Shown here: positions 28,060-36,428 of the stretch, in pieces
Position numbering within the stretch: position 1 is the stretch's first letter
Layout of the letters: every line of letters starts with the position of its first letter
Assembly (NCBI RefSeq): GCF_017873565.1
Contig: NZ_JAGGKH010000005.1
Coordinates: 62,001-126,000 of the forward strand
DNA: 64,000 nucleotides
Reading direction: 5' to 3'
Origin: Lederbergia galactosidilytica
GTDB taxonomy: Bacteria > Bacillota > Bacilli > Bacillales > Bacillaceae_C
Made by a program: the position numbers and the translations under genes
The notes under the pieces: generated by a model
Told to the model about the DNA's origin: nothing
Seen by the model: the letters and a program-made list of their open reading frames with translations, nothing else
The model's database searches: none

Positions 28060-28167
28060 AAGATAGGCTTAGGTTGCAGCTAATGACGGTAGCGGTAGAT
28101 ACATGAATGTTATTAAGTGATGTATTCCCTGAATCAGGCCAATGCAACTGTAAAGTAACCCTATCTT
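28060..28167 (+). ncRNA. Structured leader RNA of unknown class
   Basis: A -10 element TATAAT (28053-28058) puts the transcript start at about 28064. From there the leader can fold into nested helices: AAGATAGG with CCTATCTT (28060-28067/28160-28167), GTTGCA with TGCAAC (28073-28078/28143-28148), and GATACAT with ATGTATT (28098-28104/28120-28126). It precedes two lipoprotein genes. It does not match any riboswitch consensus I know. No intrinsic terminator is seen between it and the GGAGG at 28196. Confidence 0.45.
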
Positions 28168-28206
28168 CTGGTAAAAGTCTAAAACAGTTATAATGGAGGT
28201 ACGATT

Positions 28207-28878
28207 TTGTTTAACAAGAAATTAAGCTATTTTTTTATGATTTCAGTCATGTTTTTACTATTAAGTGCTTGTTCTGATAATGAAAAAGCGACTGATGAAG
28301 AGGCAAAGATTAATGATGCTCCTACGGTGGTAGATTCTGAGATTGATATCGAAGAAACTAATATAGACTTATCCGAGATCATTGAGTATTACGACAATCA
28401 AAATATAATTGATAGTAATGGGGAAATGAAGATTGTATTTAATAATGAGCAAATTGACGAAACGAAAGCACTTGGTGATGTAAATGTAACTCTTAAAGGA
28501 TATCAAATTACCGAGTTTACACCTGGTTCAAAGGGGAAAGATCGTCTCTCAGAGGGAGAAAATACAATTCGTTTCTTAATTGCTGACTTCGCACTCGAAA
28601 ATAATAGTGTTGAACTTATTTCTAAGATTAATGTAACAGAACTTATGGCAGGTGAAGAAGCACCGCTCCCATTTGATTTTAATTTCAGTACTGAAGAGAT
28701 GGAGATACCAGCAGGAAATAGCGGGGAAGTGTATGCAGTATATATTTTGGATGGCCCTTATTATCAGAAGTGGAGAGATCAACAGGTGGAAATTAGGTAT
28801 GGTGAACTTGTTAATCCAATGACGGGTAGAACCGGCCATCTTTCCAATGACACAGTAAGTTTCACTTTGCCCCATTAG
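28207..28878 (+). CDS. Lipoprotein, DUF5067-like
   Basis: This 223-residue exported lipoprotein has a signal peptide ending LLLSAC (lipid Cys22) and an acidic linker. A beta-rich domain (about 85-220) follows, with VNVTLKGYQITEFTPG and NTIRFLIADFALENNS, which resembles DUF5067/MPT63-like immunoglobulin-type domains. The start is TTG with GGAGG 6 bases upstream. A second lipoprotein follows 30 bases downstream, so the two form an operon behind the structured leader. The function is unknown. Confidence 0.7.
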   Translation: MFNKKLSYFFMISVMFLLLSACSDNEKATDEEAKINDAPTVVDSEIDIEETNIDLSEIIEYYDNQNIIDSNGEMKIVFNNEQIDETKALGDVNVTLKGYQITEFTPGSKGKDRLSEGENTIRFLIADFALENNSVELISKINVTELMAGEEAPLPFDFNFSTEEMEIPAGNSGEVYAVYILDGPYYQKWRDQQVEIRYGELVNPMTGRTGHLSNDTVSFTLPH

Positions 28879-28908
28879 TCAGAATGAATGTATAAATTAG
28901 AGGTGCAT

Positions 28909-29418
28909 ATGAAAAAGGTAATATTGTTGGTATTAGCAATTGTTTTAGTAGGCTGTTCTAATAATATGGTAGAAAAAGAGAATAGCTTGGATGAACATAA
29001 AAAAGATAGCAAACAGAGTATTCAAAAGGAAGAAAAGTTAACGGCACTTCCATTTGATGTTAATTCACTACAAGCGGATTTAAAGAGAGAAACTGAACTA
29101 GACCCTGAACAGGTAGATGTTTATGTAGTTGTATCTGAAAATACATTGATTTCGAATTTCGATTCACTTTTGGAAAATGTTACTTTTTTAAATGTACTTG
29201 CTCAATATGTGGGTGATTCTGAGGATAAGATTGTTTAGTTAATAAAGGAGTTAGAGGACTCTTATGATTCTGGAGAGAAGTATAGCAGTACGTTGGAGAT
29301 AGATGATGTGAACATCATTACAACCTTATTTGCTGATCAAATAATTATTAGTGTTACTAGCGGTGACTGGATAGAGAAGTCAGTGGAGAAGGAATTGGAA
29401 ATAGATTCGCAAGAATGA
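28909..29418 (+). pseudogene. Small lipoprotein interrupted by a TAG codon
   Basis: The ATG at 28909 has GAGGTG upstream and starts MKKVILLVLAIVLVGC, a lipoprotein signal with Cys16. TAG (29236-29238) interrupts the frame after DSEDKIV, but the same frame continues LIKELEDSYDSGEKYSST and ISVTSGDWIEKSVEKELE to TGA at 29416. The C-terminal part is clearly protein-like. The full product would be about 169 residues. No family recognised. One nonsense base change explains the break. Confidence 0.65.
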
Positions 29419-29466
29419 TTGAAGATACATATTAGCAATAATTTTATTAGATATGGTTGCGATTTT

Positions 29467-29490
29467 GGGATGACGTTCTGGCGTCATCCC
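29467..29490 (+). terminator. Hairpin after lipoprotein pair
   Basis: GGGATGACG-TTCTGG-CGTCATCCC is a perfect 9-bp stem, with AGTTTAAATATTTT downstream. Confidence 0.7.
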
Positions 29491-29678
29491 AGTTTAAATA
29501 TTTTACGATTATTCGTTTAATAAACAAAAATATTTTAAACCTATGGGGAAGGCGATTACAAAGGCAAAGGCATTCTGAACACCTGTGATAAGAGCCTTTT
29601 TTATTTCGGGAACTAGAAGGATCCATCATCTTAACGCAGAGTTGATTAGCTGATGAATTCAATGGACGGTGTGGCTTA

Positions 29679-30506
29679 TTATAAGTAAGCTTCAACAATT
29701 TTCTTCACTCGTTCAATTCCTTCCCACATATCTCCTGGTCCATCATAGATGATTACGATTGGCCCATTATAGTTAGCTTGCTTTAAAAGATCTAAACAAC
29801 GTCTAAATTCCTCTTTATCTGGTATCCCATCTGGATCATATTGAGGTTTTGCATGGATGGAATCACTATAAGGAATTATTGCCGCTAGTTCATTATATTT
29901 TACGGCTCCGTTCATATTTCCGAAATCCGTAATTAATTTAATTTGGTCATTAGATTGATTAACTATATGAAGGCAATTCTCACTTGTGCTTAAGAGAGAG
30001 CGGAAATTTTCCGTTATGATCTTGACCCCTTGCCTATGGGCATAGGTGGCAAGTTCATTGAAATGTTGGGAGGCACGTATTAAAGCTTCCTTGTCATCCG
30101 GTGAGGCGTCGCCTGCGACTACTCTTACACGTTCTGCTCCCACTTCTGCTGCAATATCAATCCATTCTTTGATAAGCTGAATATCTGCTTCTACCCGTAA
30201 TCCATCTGAAGATGAAAGATCTCCATAGTCCAATAAAAGGGTGTAAAGGCGTATTCCAGCATCTTCACAAGCCTTCTTCAACCTTTGCAAATAGAGAGCA
30301 TCTGTCAGTGGAAAATGGAAATGGCAGAGTTCAAATGCCTGAAATCCCTTTTCCTTTAAAATAGCTGGTAAATCTAATAGATCGATGACAGCATCCTGCT
30401 CTTCAATGTTAGTAATATGCTTTTTTTGCTTGTCGTCCCAGGCTGTCCAGCGTAAAGGGCCAAGCAAGCGATGTAAACTCCAAGTACTGATAGATAAATA
30501 AGACAT
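29679..30506 (-). CDS. Sugar phosphate isomerase/epimerase-like TIM-barrel protein
   Basis: This 275-residue protein of the xylose-isomerase-like/AP-endonuclease-2 superfamily has metal-binding positions in ISTWSLHRL, FELCHFHFP, IITENFRSL, LITDFGNMN and HAKPQYD. It probably isomerises or epimerises a sugar or inositol-like compound. The start at 30506 is used because GAAGGGG lies 10 bases upstream; 23 further codons are open but unsupported. It has no operon partner, so the substrate cannot be guessed. Confidence 0.82.
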   Translation of the reverse strand: MSYLSISTWSLHRLLGPLRWTAWDDKQKKHITNIEEQDAVIDLLDLPAILKEKGFQAFELCHFHFPLTDALYLQRLKKACEDAGIRLYTLLLDYGDLSSSDGLRVEADIQLIKEWIDIAAEVGAERVRVVAGDASPDDKEALIRASQHFNELATYAHRQGVKIITENFRSLLSTSENCLHIVNQSNDQIKLITDFGNMNGAVKYNELAAIIPYSDSIHAKPQYDPDGIPDKEEFRRCLDLLKQANYNGPIVIIYDGPGDMWEGIERVKKIVEAYL

Positions 30507-30685
30507 ACAGAAAACCCCTTCCAAATAAAAAACCATATTGTAAATAATTCGATTTAAATGATGGAACACCTTCATTTTCTATGTATTTTATTTCTCCATT
30601 ATGGCTAATGCCTTTTTTCGTTTAATAAATCTTAAGAATTTTGTTAAGATATAATTACTTATTTAAAATTTGGTGGGGATGCAAA

Positions 30686-31786
30686 ATGAAAAAAGCAATC
30701 ATTATTAGTTCCATTGTTATTGGGATTGTCTTCTTAATTTTTGTTCTTCCTGTTGTACTGGTGGGGTATAAAATTTCCCATGAAATAGAAAAAGTAAAAG
30801 ATTCATTTGGTTATTCGAACGAAGACATTATCGCATATGTAGAGAAAGAACATGGTTTTACGGTAGAAATATTAAGCAATGAGGGACGTGACCCTGGTAG
30901 TAAGGGATTACGTATTCGAGATGCTCGGGTTCGTCAAATGGAAGGAGATCAATTAGAGTTTGATATTAGTATTAATACATTTGGCAAAATTACAGGTGAC
31001 AATTATGAAGAGATTAAACAAAGATTTGATTTAAATCAGATCTATCACAATTCCGAGTTATTCCATGACCTCCAACAATTTGGCTTTCATGAACTCTCAT
31101 TCGGAAAAGAAGCGGATGACCCACAGTTCTATATCGCCTTACCAAAAAACAGGAATATGGCAGATCAGGAAACATTGCAAATGCTATTTGAGGCGATTCC
31201 TTTGTTTGAGAAATTACAGGCGGAAGTTTCAAAAAAGGGGTATGAACTAGAGGAAATTTCAGTCCAAGGAGCAGATTTGGTTATAGATGCTCATTACCAG
31301 TCTCCACAGGATTTAGGAAATCAACTTGCTGCTCGTAATATCTCCAAGTTCGTCTACCAATTTATAGAGGATGACCAAGGCCAAGTTCAAAAGATTTTAC
31401 CTCAATTGCAAAGCTATGGCTTTAATAATGACAATAATCAAAGCTTGCAATGTGATGAGATTGTAGAGTATGAACAATGTTATGCCTATGGATTGAACTT
31501 ATATCCAAATAAAAACTTAAACGATAATCACGATTTTTTCCGTTATGATGACGAAAATGATAGAGAAAATCTATTTAAGGCCATTAGGGAAATCAATACA
31601 GTAGAACTGCCAATTAAAAGGATAGTAGTACACCATGTATACTCCCCGAATAATCCTGATGACCAGTTCTTTACAGAGAAAGAGCTAGAGACACGAGAAA
31701 AGGTGTCCTACTTTGCTAGGAGAACAGTTGAAGTTGTGGACTTTGCTTCGCTTGAAAGAGCAGAGGATATCGAGTTTGTCTATTGA
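30686..31786 (+). CDS. Membrane-anchored hypothetical protein
   Basis: This 366-residue protein has an N-terminal membrane anchor (IIISSIVIGIVFLIFVLPVV) and then a large acidic, soluble extracytoplasmic part without Cys-rich or repeat structure. The ATG at 30686 follows GGTGGGG. Segments such as YSNEDIIAYVEKEHGFTV look like conserved Bacillus proteins of unknown function. No family I can name. It is monocistronic. Confidence 0.65.
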   Translation: MKKAIIISSIVIGIVFLIFVLPVVLVGYKISHEIEKVKDSFGYSNEDIIAYVEKEHGFTVEILSNEGRDPGSKGLRIRDARVRQMEGDQLEFDISINTFGKITGDNYEEIKQRFDLNQIYHNSELFHDLQQFGFHELSFGKEADDPQFYIALPKNRNMADQETLQMLFEAIPLFEKLQAEVSKKGYELEEISVQGADLVIDAHYQSPQDLGNQLAARNISKFVYQFIEDDQGQVQKILPQLQSYGFNNDNNQSLQCDEIVEYEQCYAYGLNLYPNKNLNDNHDFFRYDDENDRENLFKAIREINTVELPIKRIVVHHVYSPNNPDDQFFTEKELETREKVSYFARRTVEVVDFASLERAEDIEFVY

Positions 31787-32049
31787 AACAGAACTAGGAA
31801 GATACAGATAATGATTAGTATAGAGAAGAGAACCTATCGAATTAAGAAATTGGATTTTTAAAATAATAATCATGGCAAAACTCAAAGGAATAAATTTAAA
31901 AGTAATTAGTAAGTATGAATAGTTTTGGGTCTTAAAGGGGTGATACTTATCATAGAAGAATCGGGAATTTCTAAAATAGTGCTGAAATTTGTCATAATCC
32001 CTATCTATTTGCTACTTTCCCCTTTTTAAAAATGGTAAAAAATGTTAAT

Positions 32050-32092
32050 CTATTAATATTCAGATATTTACCATCTGAATATTAATAGGAGG
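32050..32092 (+). promoter_or_regulatory. 16-bp perfect hairpin overlapping the tnpA ribosome binding site
   Basis: CTATTAATATTCAGAT (32050-32065) pairs perfectly with 32073-32088 around ATTTACC. The AGGAGG at 32087-32092 begins within the stem. IS200-type elements carry such 5' hairpins to end incoming transcription and limit transposase translation. The rest of 31787-32049 is empty. Confidence 0.75.
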
Positions 32093-32100
32093 TGTGATCT

Positions 32101-32511
32101 ATGTTGTCATTAAATAGCAATCGGCACGCCTTATATTTACTTACGTATCAGTTAGTGATTGTCACGAAGAATCGGCATACCTTTATTACAATGGAAATGA
32201 TGAGGAAGTTCAAGCAATTGGCTGATTTTCATTTCGAAAGGTGGGGATGCGAGATTTTAGAAGTAAATGGAGAGGAAGATCATCTCACTATTATTTTTTC
32301 TGCCACACCACAGGTTCAGCTATCACAGATGATTAATAACTTTAAGTTAGAAACAACGATATCATGGAAACGAACTACGGGTCATCGTGATGCTGGCTTT
32401 TCGCTCTGGAGTTCAGGATATATGCTAACAACTATAGGAAATATTGGATCTAATAACGTTTTTGAATATATTGTTGATCAAGGTAGAGGGGAAAACCATT
32501 TAAACCATTGA
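32101..32511 (+). mobile_element. IS200/IS605-type TnpA-like protein (altered HUH motif)
   Basis: This 136-residue Y1-transposase-fold protein contains YQLVIVTKNRHTFIT, EILEVNGEEDHLTIIF, FKLETTISWKR and FEYIVDQG. The catalytic Tyr (Y123) is present. The metal-binding HUH motif reads H61-L62-T63, so the second His is missing, and the protein is probably catalytically dead. The hairpin upstream is of IS200 type, but no right-end hairpin or tnpB is seen. It is a decayed element or a domesticated protein. Confidence 0.8.
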
Positions 32512-32515
32512 TCTA

Positions 32516-32560
32516 AAAAACCAGGCTCTTCAAGTAGAAGGTGCCTGGTTTTCTAATTTT
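32516..32560. terminator. Bidirectional terminator between tnpA-like and yxeA-like genes
   Basis: AACCAGGC and GCCTGGTT form the stem; A6 on the left and T-rich sequence on the right serve both strands. The stop codon of the leftward gene (32530-32532) lies inside the loop, so the terminator overlaps coding sequence. Confidence 0.8.
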
Positions 32561-32901
32561 TCACTTACCTTATTTGGGAGCTCTTCCCACTGGACCTCTT
32601 CCCAAGTTTTAATGTATTTCCCCTTAGCATCAACTCGAAGATAGGCCGAATTTCGCAATTCCTCTGCGGCATAGAAGGTGACTTTTCGCTCTATTCCCGA
32701 TTCATCAAAACCGGAAAGCGTATAATCATAACCACCTTGGGAACGCGGTGTGCCTTTTTCCATTATTTGTACATAGACATCCTTCTGCGGAACAAGAGGA
32801 TTAAAACGATCTGTGACCTCATTATGGAAGATGAGAGAGGCAGCTACCAAGCCTCCAACTATTATGAATATAGTAAGTAAACCAATGATCCAGCTCTTCA
32901 T
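32530..32901 (-). CDS. YxeA-like (DUF1093) small exported protein
   Basis: This 123-residue protein has an N-terminal signal/anchor helix (SWIIGLLTIFIIVGGLVAAS) and an OB-fold-like YxeA domain with DVYVQIMEKG, YDYTLSGFDESGIERKVTFY and LRVDAKGKYIKTWEEV. That pattern is typical of the DUF1093/YxeA family, which is of unknown function and often Gram-positive secreted. AAAGGA lies 9 bases before ATG 32901; the in-frame ATG at 32910 is too close to it. Its 3' end overlaps a terminator hairpin. Confidence 0.8.
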   Translation of the reverse strand: MKSWIIGLLTIFIIVGGLVAASLIFHNEVTDRFNPLVPQKDVYVQIMEKGTPRSQGGYDYTLSGFDESGIERKVTFYAAEELRNSAYLRVDAKGKYIKTWEEVQWEELPNKVSEKLENQAPST

Positions 32902-33009
32902 GCGCCCCATTCCTTTCTTTACTTGTTTAATTAAAGTTTAACAAGGAGTTTCATAGGGAGCGATTTAGTTTACTTACAAGCAAATTACATTTTTGTAAGG
33001 GTTATAGTA

Positions 33010-33699
33010 TTATGATTGAATCGTTTGCGTTTGTTTTTCAGATAACCACTTTTCCTCTTGATAAGCCATTTCCCAAAAAGCTAGTTCATATTCCTTTGCG
33101 ATGACAAATTGTTCTTTAATTTTCTCCTTTTCTGTCTCACTAGCAGTTGCAACAACTTGATTTAGCAGGTCTATTTGCTCTTGAGTGGAGGTTTGGAACC
33201 ATTCGCTTGCATAAGTTTCGATCCATTTTTTGTAAATAGGCTTATTAGGTGCAGTGTGCTCATATGTTTTTCCGATATCTGCATAAAGCCAATAGCAAGG
33301 TAGCATCGCGGCGATAGTCTGGGCGAAGCTACCAGAAAGTGCGGCTCGATATAAATGGGATGTGTAGGCATAGGCAGTTGGTGCTGGACGGAAATGCTCC
33401 ATTTCCTCTTTGGTGATATTTAATACTTTAGCGTGTTCTTCATGAACAGTAAGCTCCGCTTGAGCTGTTAATTGAGCCTTCTTAGCTAATAAAGCGGTGT
33501 GACTGAAATCATCCGCTTGTGCAGCTGCCATGGCATGGACTTTTCCGTAATGTTTCAGGTAGTAAATGTCCTGGAGAATATAATACTTAAATTTTTCTAG
33601 CGGTAAATCCCCTTGGACAATCCCCTGGACAAAGGGGTGATGCAAGCTGAGCTCCCAACTTTGTTCAGTGGCTTGTCTTAATTCATCTGTAAAATGCAT
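33010..33699 (-). CDS. tenA: Aminopyrimidine aminohydrolase / thiaminase II
   Basis: This 229-residue all-helical cytoplasmic enzyme hydrolyses aminomethylpyrimidine forms from degraded thiamine (salvage) and can cleave thiamine. The catalytic C135 (MLPCYWLYADIG), D44 (LQDIYYLKHY) and E205 (AKEYELAFWE) fall at the same numbers as in B. subtilis TenA. GAGGAGG precedes the ATG. A TPP riboswitch lies about 120 bases upstream. It is a single gene here, unlike the multi-gene tenA operon of B. subtilis. Confidence 0.95.
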   Translation of the reverse strand: MHFTDELRQATEQSWELSLHHPFVQGIVQGDLPLEKFKYYILQDIYYLKHYGKVHAMAAAQADDFSHTALLAKKAQLTAQAELTVHEEHAKVLNITKEEMEHFRPAPTAYAYTSHLYRAALSGSFAQTIAAMLPCYWLYADIGKTYEHTAPNKPIYKKWIETYASEWFQTSTQEQIDLLNQVVATASETEKEKIKEQFVIAKEYELAFWEMAYQEEKWLSEKQTQTIQS

Positions 33700-33817
33700 A
33701 AAAAAATCCTCCTCTAGTGCATCGTTTCCGACTGATAGGAGAAGGGTGGGTGTTTTTTATCCAAAAGAGAATGCCCTCTTTTTTCATAGTAAACTAAAGG
33801 GTTCTCTAAGGTTAAAA

Positions 33818-33906
33818 AATTTCCACTTCCCTCCGCTGGTATTAACCAGTTCAGGTTCTAAGGGTCCTAAAGAGTTCTTTAATCTCAGCCATATGGCTCC
33901 CCTAGC
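33818..33906 (-). promoter_or_regulatory. TPP riboswitch upstream of tenA
   Basis: On the minus strand the hallmarks appear in order: AGGGGAGCC, GGCTGAGAT, CCCTTAGAACCTGAACTGG, TTAATACCAGCGGAGGGAAG. These are the conserved THI-box elements (pyrimidine sensor CUGAGA and pyrophosphate sensor ACCUGA). Binding of thiamine pyrophosphate should shut off tenA. The expression platform lies in 33715-33815, with AAAAGAG/CTCTTTT pairing. Confidence 0.95.
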
Positions 33907-34084
33907 AGAAACAAATGATTTAATTTTTTAAAAATTCATATTAAGCTTAGCATAATAAATTATAATGTCAAATGCTGACTCTACAATAGCGAAATTCTGT
34001 CTGTATAAAGTTTAGCTTAAGAACGATAGGACATTGCCAAATGTATGGTAGGAATGCTTAACCTATTGCCTTTTTGCTCATCAT

Positions 34085-34372
34085 TTAGTAGGTGGACGCT
34101 GCAGATGTGATAAGCAATATAACCCAGAATCCAATTTTATAAACAAATGTGAGAGTTCCCAAGATTATTCCTGTAATGGCAAATCCCTTTTTGATAGGAT
34201 TACGCATGCCGATAAATCCAAAGATAATAGCCAGTAGCCATAAGGGTAACATAAACCAACCGACAAATGGGATTACACCTAGTATAATACCGATGATTCC
34301 CAACACCATTGCAGCCGTGGCAAGTCCATTTGACTCCTCTTTTTGAATAATAATTTTTTCCGTGTTGTCCAT
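34085..34372 (-). CDS. DUF4190-type small membrane protein
   Basis: This 95-residue protein has a short soluble start (MDNTEKIIIQKEESNG) and then two hydrophobic segments, ATAAMVLGIIGIILGVIPFV and LLAIIFGFIGMRNPIKKG, ending in a third helix. The repeated small-residue/Gly pattern is that of DUF4190, a membrane domain of unknown function common in Firmicutes. The start at 34372 follows GGGGTG. It is monocistronic. Confidence 0.75.
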   Translation of the reverse strand: MDNTEKIIIQKEESNGLATAAMVLGIIGIILGVIPFVGWFMLPLWLLAIIFGFIGMRNPIKKGFAITGIILGTLTFVYKIGFWVILLITSAASTY

Positions 34373-34603
34373 TATAACACCCCATTTCATCATTAATAAG
34401 TAAAATAAGATAGCCTCTTTATCATATGATGTATTTCAAAGTGTTTCAATAGCTTTCAGATTTAAATAGTAATAATGTCATAGGTTAAAGGGATTAACGG
34501 TGCGGATAGGTATATATAATGAATAATCTAACAGTGAGCAAAATAGTTTGAGTAATTCAAAAAGGGGATATAGGTGGATAATGAGAAACAGAGGAGGATT
34601 CGA

Positions 34604-35962
34604 ATGTTAAATGATAGGGAATGCGAGGATTTAGCACTGAAAGTTGTTGAATGTATGAATGGTGAAAAGTTTGAGGAAGTAAATGATCTCTTAAAAGAGA
34701 AGCATCCCTATAATTTAAGTATGATCTTTCAAAGCTTACCAGAAAAATATAGAGCCCCTTTTTTAGAGCATTTAGATGATTCAATGATTGCCAGTATTAT
34801 AAAGAAACTCAGTACAACGCAACAAATGGAAGCTTTGGGGAAGATTGGGCCAGATAAAGCTAATAAAATTTTAGCACTACTTGATGGGCATATTTTGGCT
34901 CACCTGTTGAAAGTATATCCGGATGTCCATCTAAAGGGTTATTTATCGGGACTAGGGAATGAACAAGCTGATTTCATTCAGACAAAATTAGGGTTTCCAG
35001 ATGGGACCGCAGGCCGGTTAATGAGTAATCAATATATTGCTTTGCAAGATTCTCTCAATGTAGAAGAGGCTATTCTGCAAGTGCGAGAACTAGCCTTTTA
35101 CTCAGAAAGTTTACATTATATTTATTTACTGAATGAAAATAACCATCTAACAGGAATAATTGCTTATCGGGATTTAGTCATTGCTGCTCAAGGCGAAAAA
35201 CTGAAAGATATTATGAATAGGCAAATGATTTGTGTATCTGCTCTCACAAAAAGAGCAGAATTGGCTCGATTATTACAAAGATATGACCTTAGTGCTTTAC
35301 CGGTTCTGGATGAAGAAGGATGCCTCATTGGAATTATTAAGTTTGAGGATATTATTAAAGTACTTATTCATGAAGCAAGTGAGGATTATGGTAAGCTTTC
35401 AACAGCTAGTAAAGAAATTGATTTTCAGACTAGGCCTTTAACGGCGACACTCCGACGTTTGCCTTGGTTAGTTGCCCTTTTATTTATCGGTCTTGTATCA
35501 GGGAGTATTATCGCTAAGTTTGAAGGGACATTAGAACAGGTTGTAGCTCTTGCCTTTTTTATGCCCCTTATAGCTGGAATGACCGGTAACACTGGAACAC
35601 AATCATTAGCTGTTGTTGTCAGAGGATTAGCGGAGCAAGAGGTTGGATTGAAAAAGGCGGTCAAGTTACTTTTACGAGAAGCATGGGTTGGAGTAATGAT
35701 AGGAATTATCTGCGGATTATCTATCGCATTAATCGCTTTTATATGGCAAGGGAATTTGTATCTTGGCATTGTTGTAGGGGGCTCCTTGTTATTAACCTTA
35801 ATTATTGGGACTTTAGCTGGTACGGTTATTCCGCTAATATTATATAAGTTTGGAATAGATCCGGCCGTTGCCTCTGGGCCGTTAATTACTACGATCAACG
35901 ATATTTTCTCTCTGTTCGTTTACTTTTCAATAGCTTCTTTCTTTTTGGACAAGTTAGTATAG
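34604..35962 (+). CDS. mgtE: Magnesium transporter MgtE
   Basis: This 452-residue Mg2+ channel has an N-terminal superhelical domain (about 20-125), two CBS domains (about 125-245, with YIYLLNENNHLTGII and LPVLDEEGCLIGII) that sense cytoplasmic Mg2+, and five C-terminal helices with the pore segment FMPLIAGMTGNTGTQSLAVV. The start at 34604 is chosen because AGAGGAGG lies 7 bases upstream and the length then equals B. subtilis MgtE (451). A GTG at 34574 is also possible. No M-box riboswitch is visible upstream. Confidence 0.93.
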   Translation: MLNDRECEDLALKVVECMNGEKFEEVNDLLKEKHPYNLSMIFQSLPEKYRAPFLEHLDDSMIASIIKKLSTTQQMEALGKIGPDKANKILALLDGHILAHLLKVYPDVHLKGYLSGLGNEQADFIQTKLGFPDGTAGRLMSNQYIALQDSLNVEEAILQVRELAFYSESLHYIYLLNENNHLTGIIAYRDLVIAAQGEKLKDIMNRQMICVSALTKRAELARLLQRYDLSALPVLDEEGCLIGIIKFEDIIKVLIHEASEDYGKLSTASKEIDFQTRPLTATLRRLPWLVALLFIGLVSGSIIAKFEGTLEQVVALAFFMPLIAGMTGNTGTQSLAVVVRGLAEQEVGLKKAVKLLLREAWVGVMIGIICGLSIALIAFIWQGNLYLGIVVGGSLLLTLIIGTLAGTVIPLILYKFGIDPAVASGPLITTINDIFSLFVYFSIASFFLDKLV

Positions 35963-35975
35963 TTAATCATAATGA

Positions 35976-36016
35976 AAAAAGGAGTGTATGGTGGAATCGA
36001 GTCATATACTCCTTTA
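35976..36016 (+). terminator. Intrinsic terminator of mgtE
   Basis: AAAGGAGT-G-TATG pairs with CATA-T-ACTCCTTT, with an A-run before and CCTTTATC after. Confidence 0.8.
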
Positions 36017-36354
36017 TCTATGTGAATTTAGGTCTAGACTTTTTTTGAAGTCATGGTAATATAGTCTATAACAACCAGGTCTTTGGTATTAGTGTGGATA
36101 CTTAAGTTGTTTCATAGAATAATATATTGAAAAGGGTTTTCCACTATACTAGGGGATTAGGGGTAAATATCTTGAAACATGTCAGTCCATTATACAATTA
36201 GAGAAACCTGATGTGTAAGTGTACCTTTCAATCCTCGAGTAATTGATAGATTAGAAAGGGCTTCTCCTGCGTATAACTATGTAAGGTTTTTCCCTGAAGA
36301 TTAGAAAAGTAGTGGACAAAATTAAGATTTAATGAAAAAAGTTCCAAATTACAA

Positions 36355-36410
36355 TTGACCTAGAGACATATTTATTATAATATCTGTATAGACAACTGGT
36401 TGTTTGTATA
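36355..36410 (+). promoter_or_regulatory. Promoter and operator-like palindrome of first sugar ABC operon
   Basis: TTGACC (36355-36360) and TATAAT/TAATAT (36376-36383) form a promoter. Directly downstream TATAGACAAC-TG-GTTGTTTGTATA is an imperfect palindrome resembling operators of GntR/UTRA sugar regulators. Such a regulator is encoded at 48278. The preceding 36017-36354 shows nothing else. Confidence 0.5.
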
Positions 36411-36428
36411 AAAAAGGGAGAATTTTTT

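Noticed and set aside
34394-34603. M-box magnesium riboswitch before mgtE
   Set aside because: None of the conserved M-box elements is visible; the 210 bases are AT-rich and unstructured to the eye.
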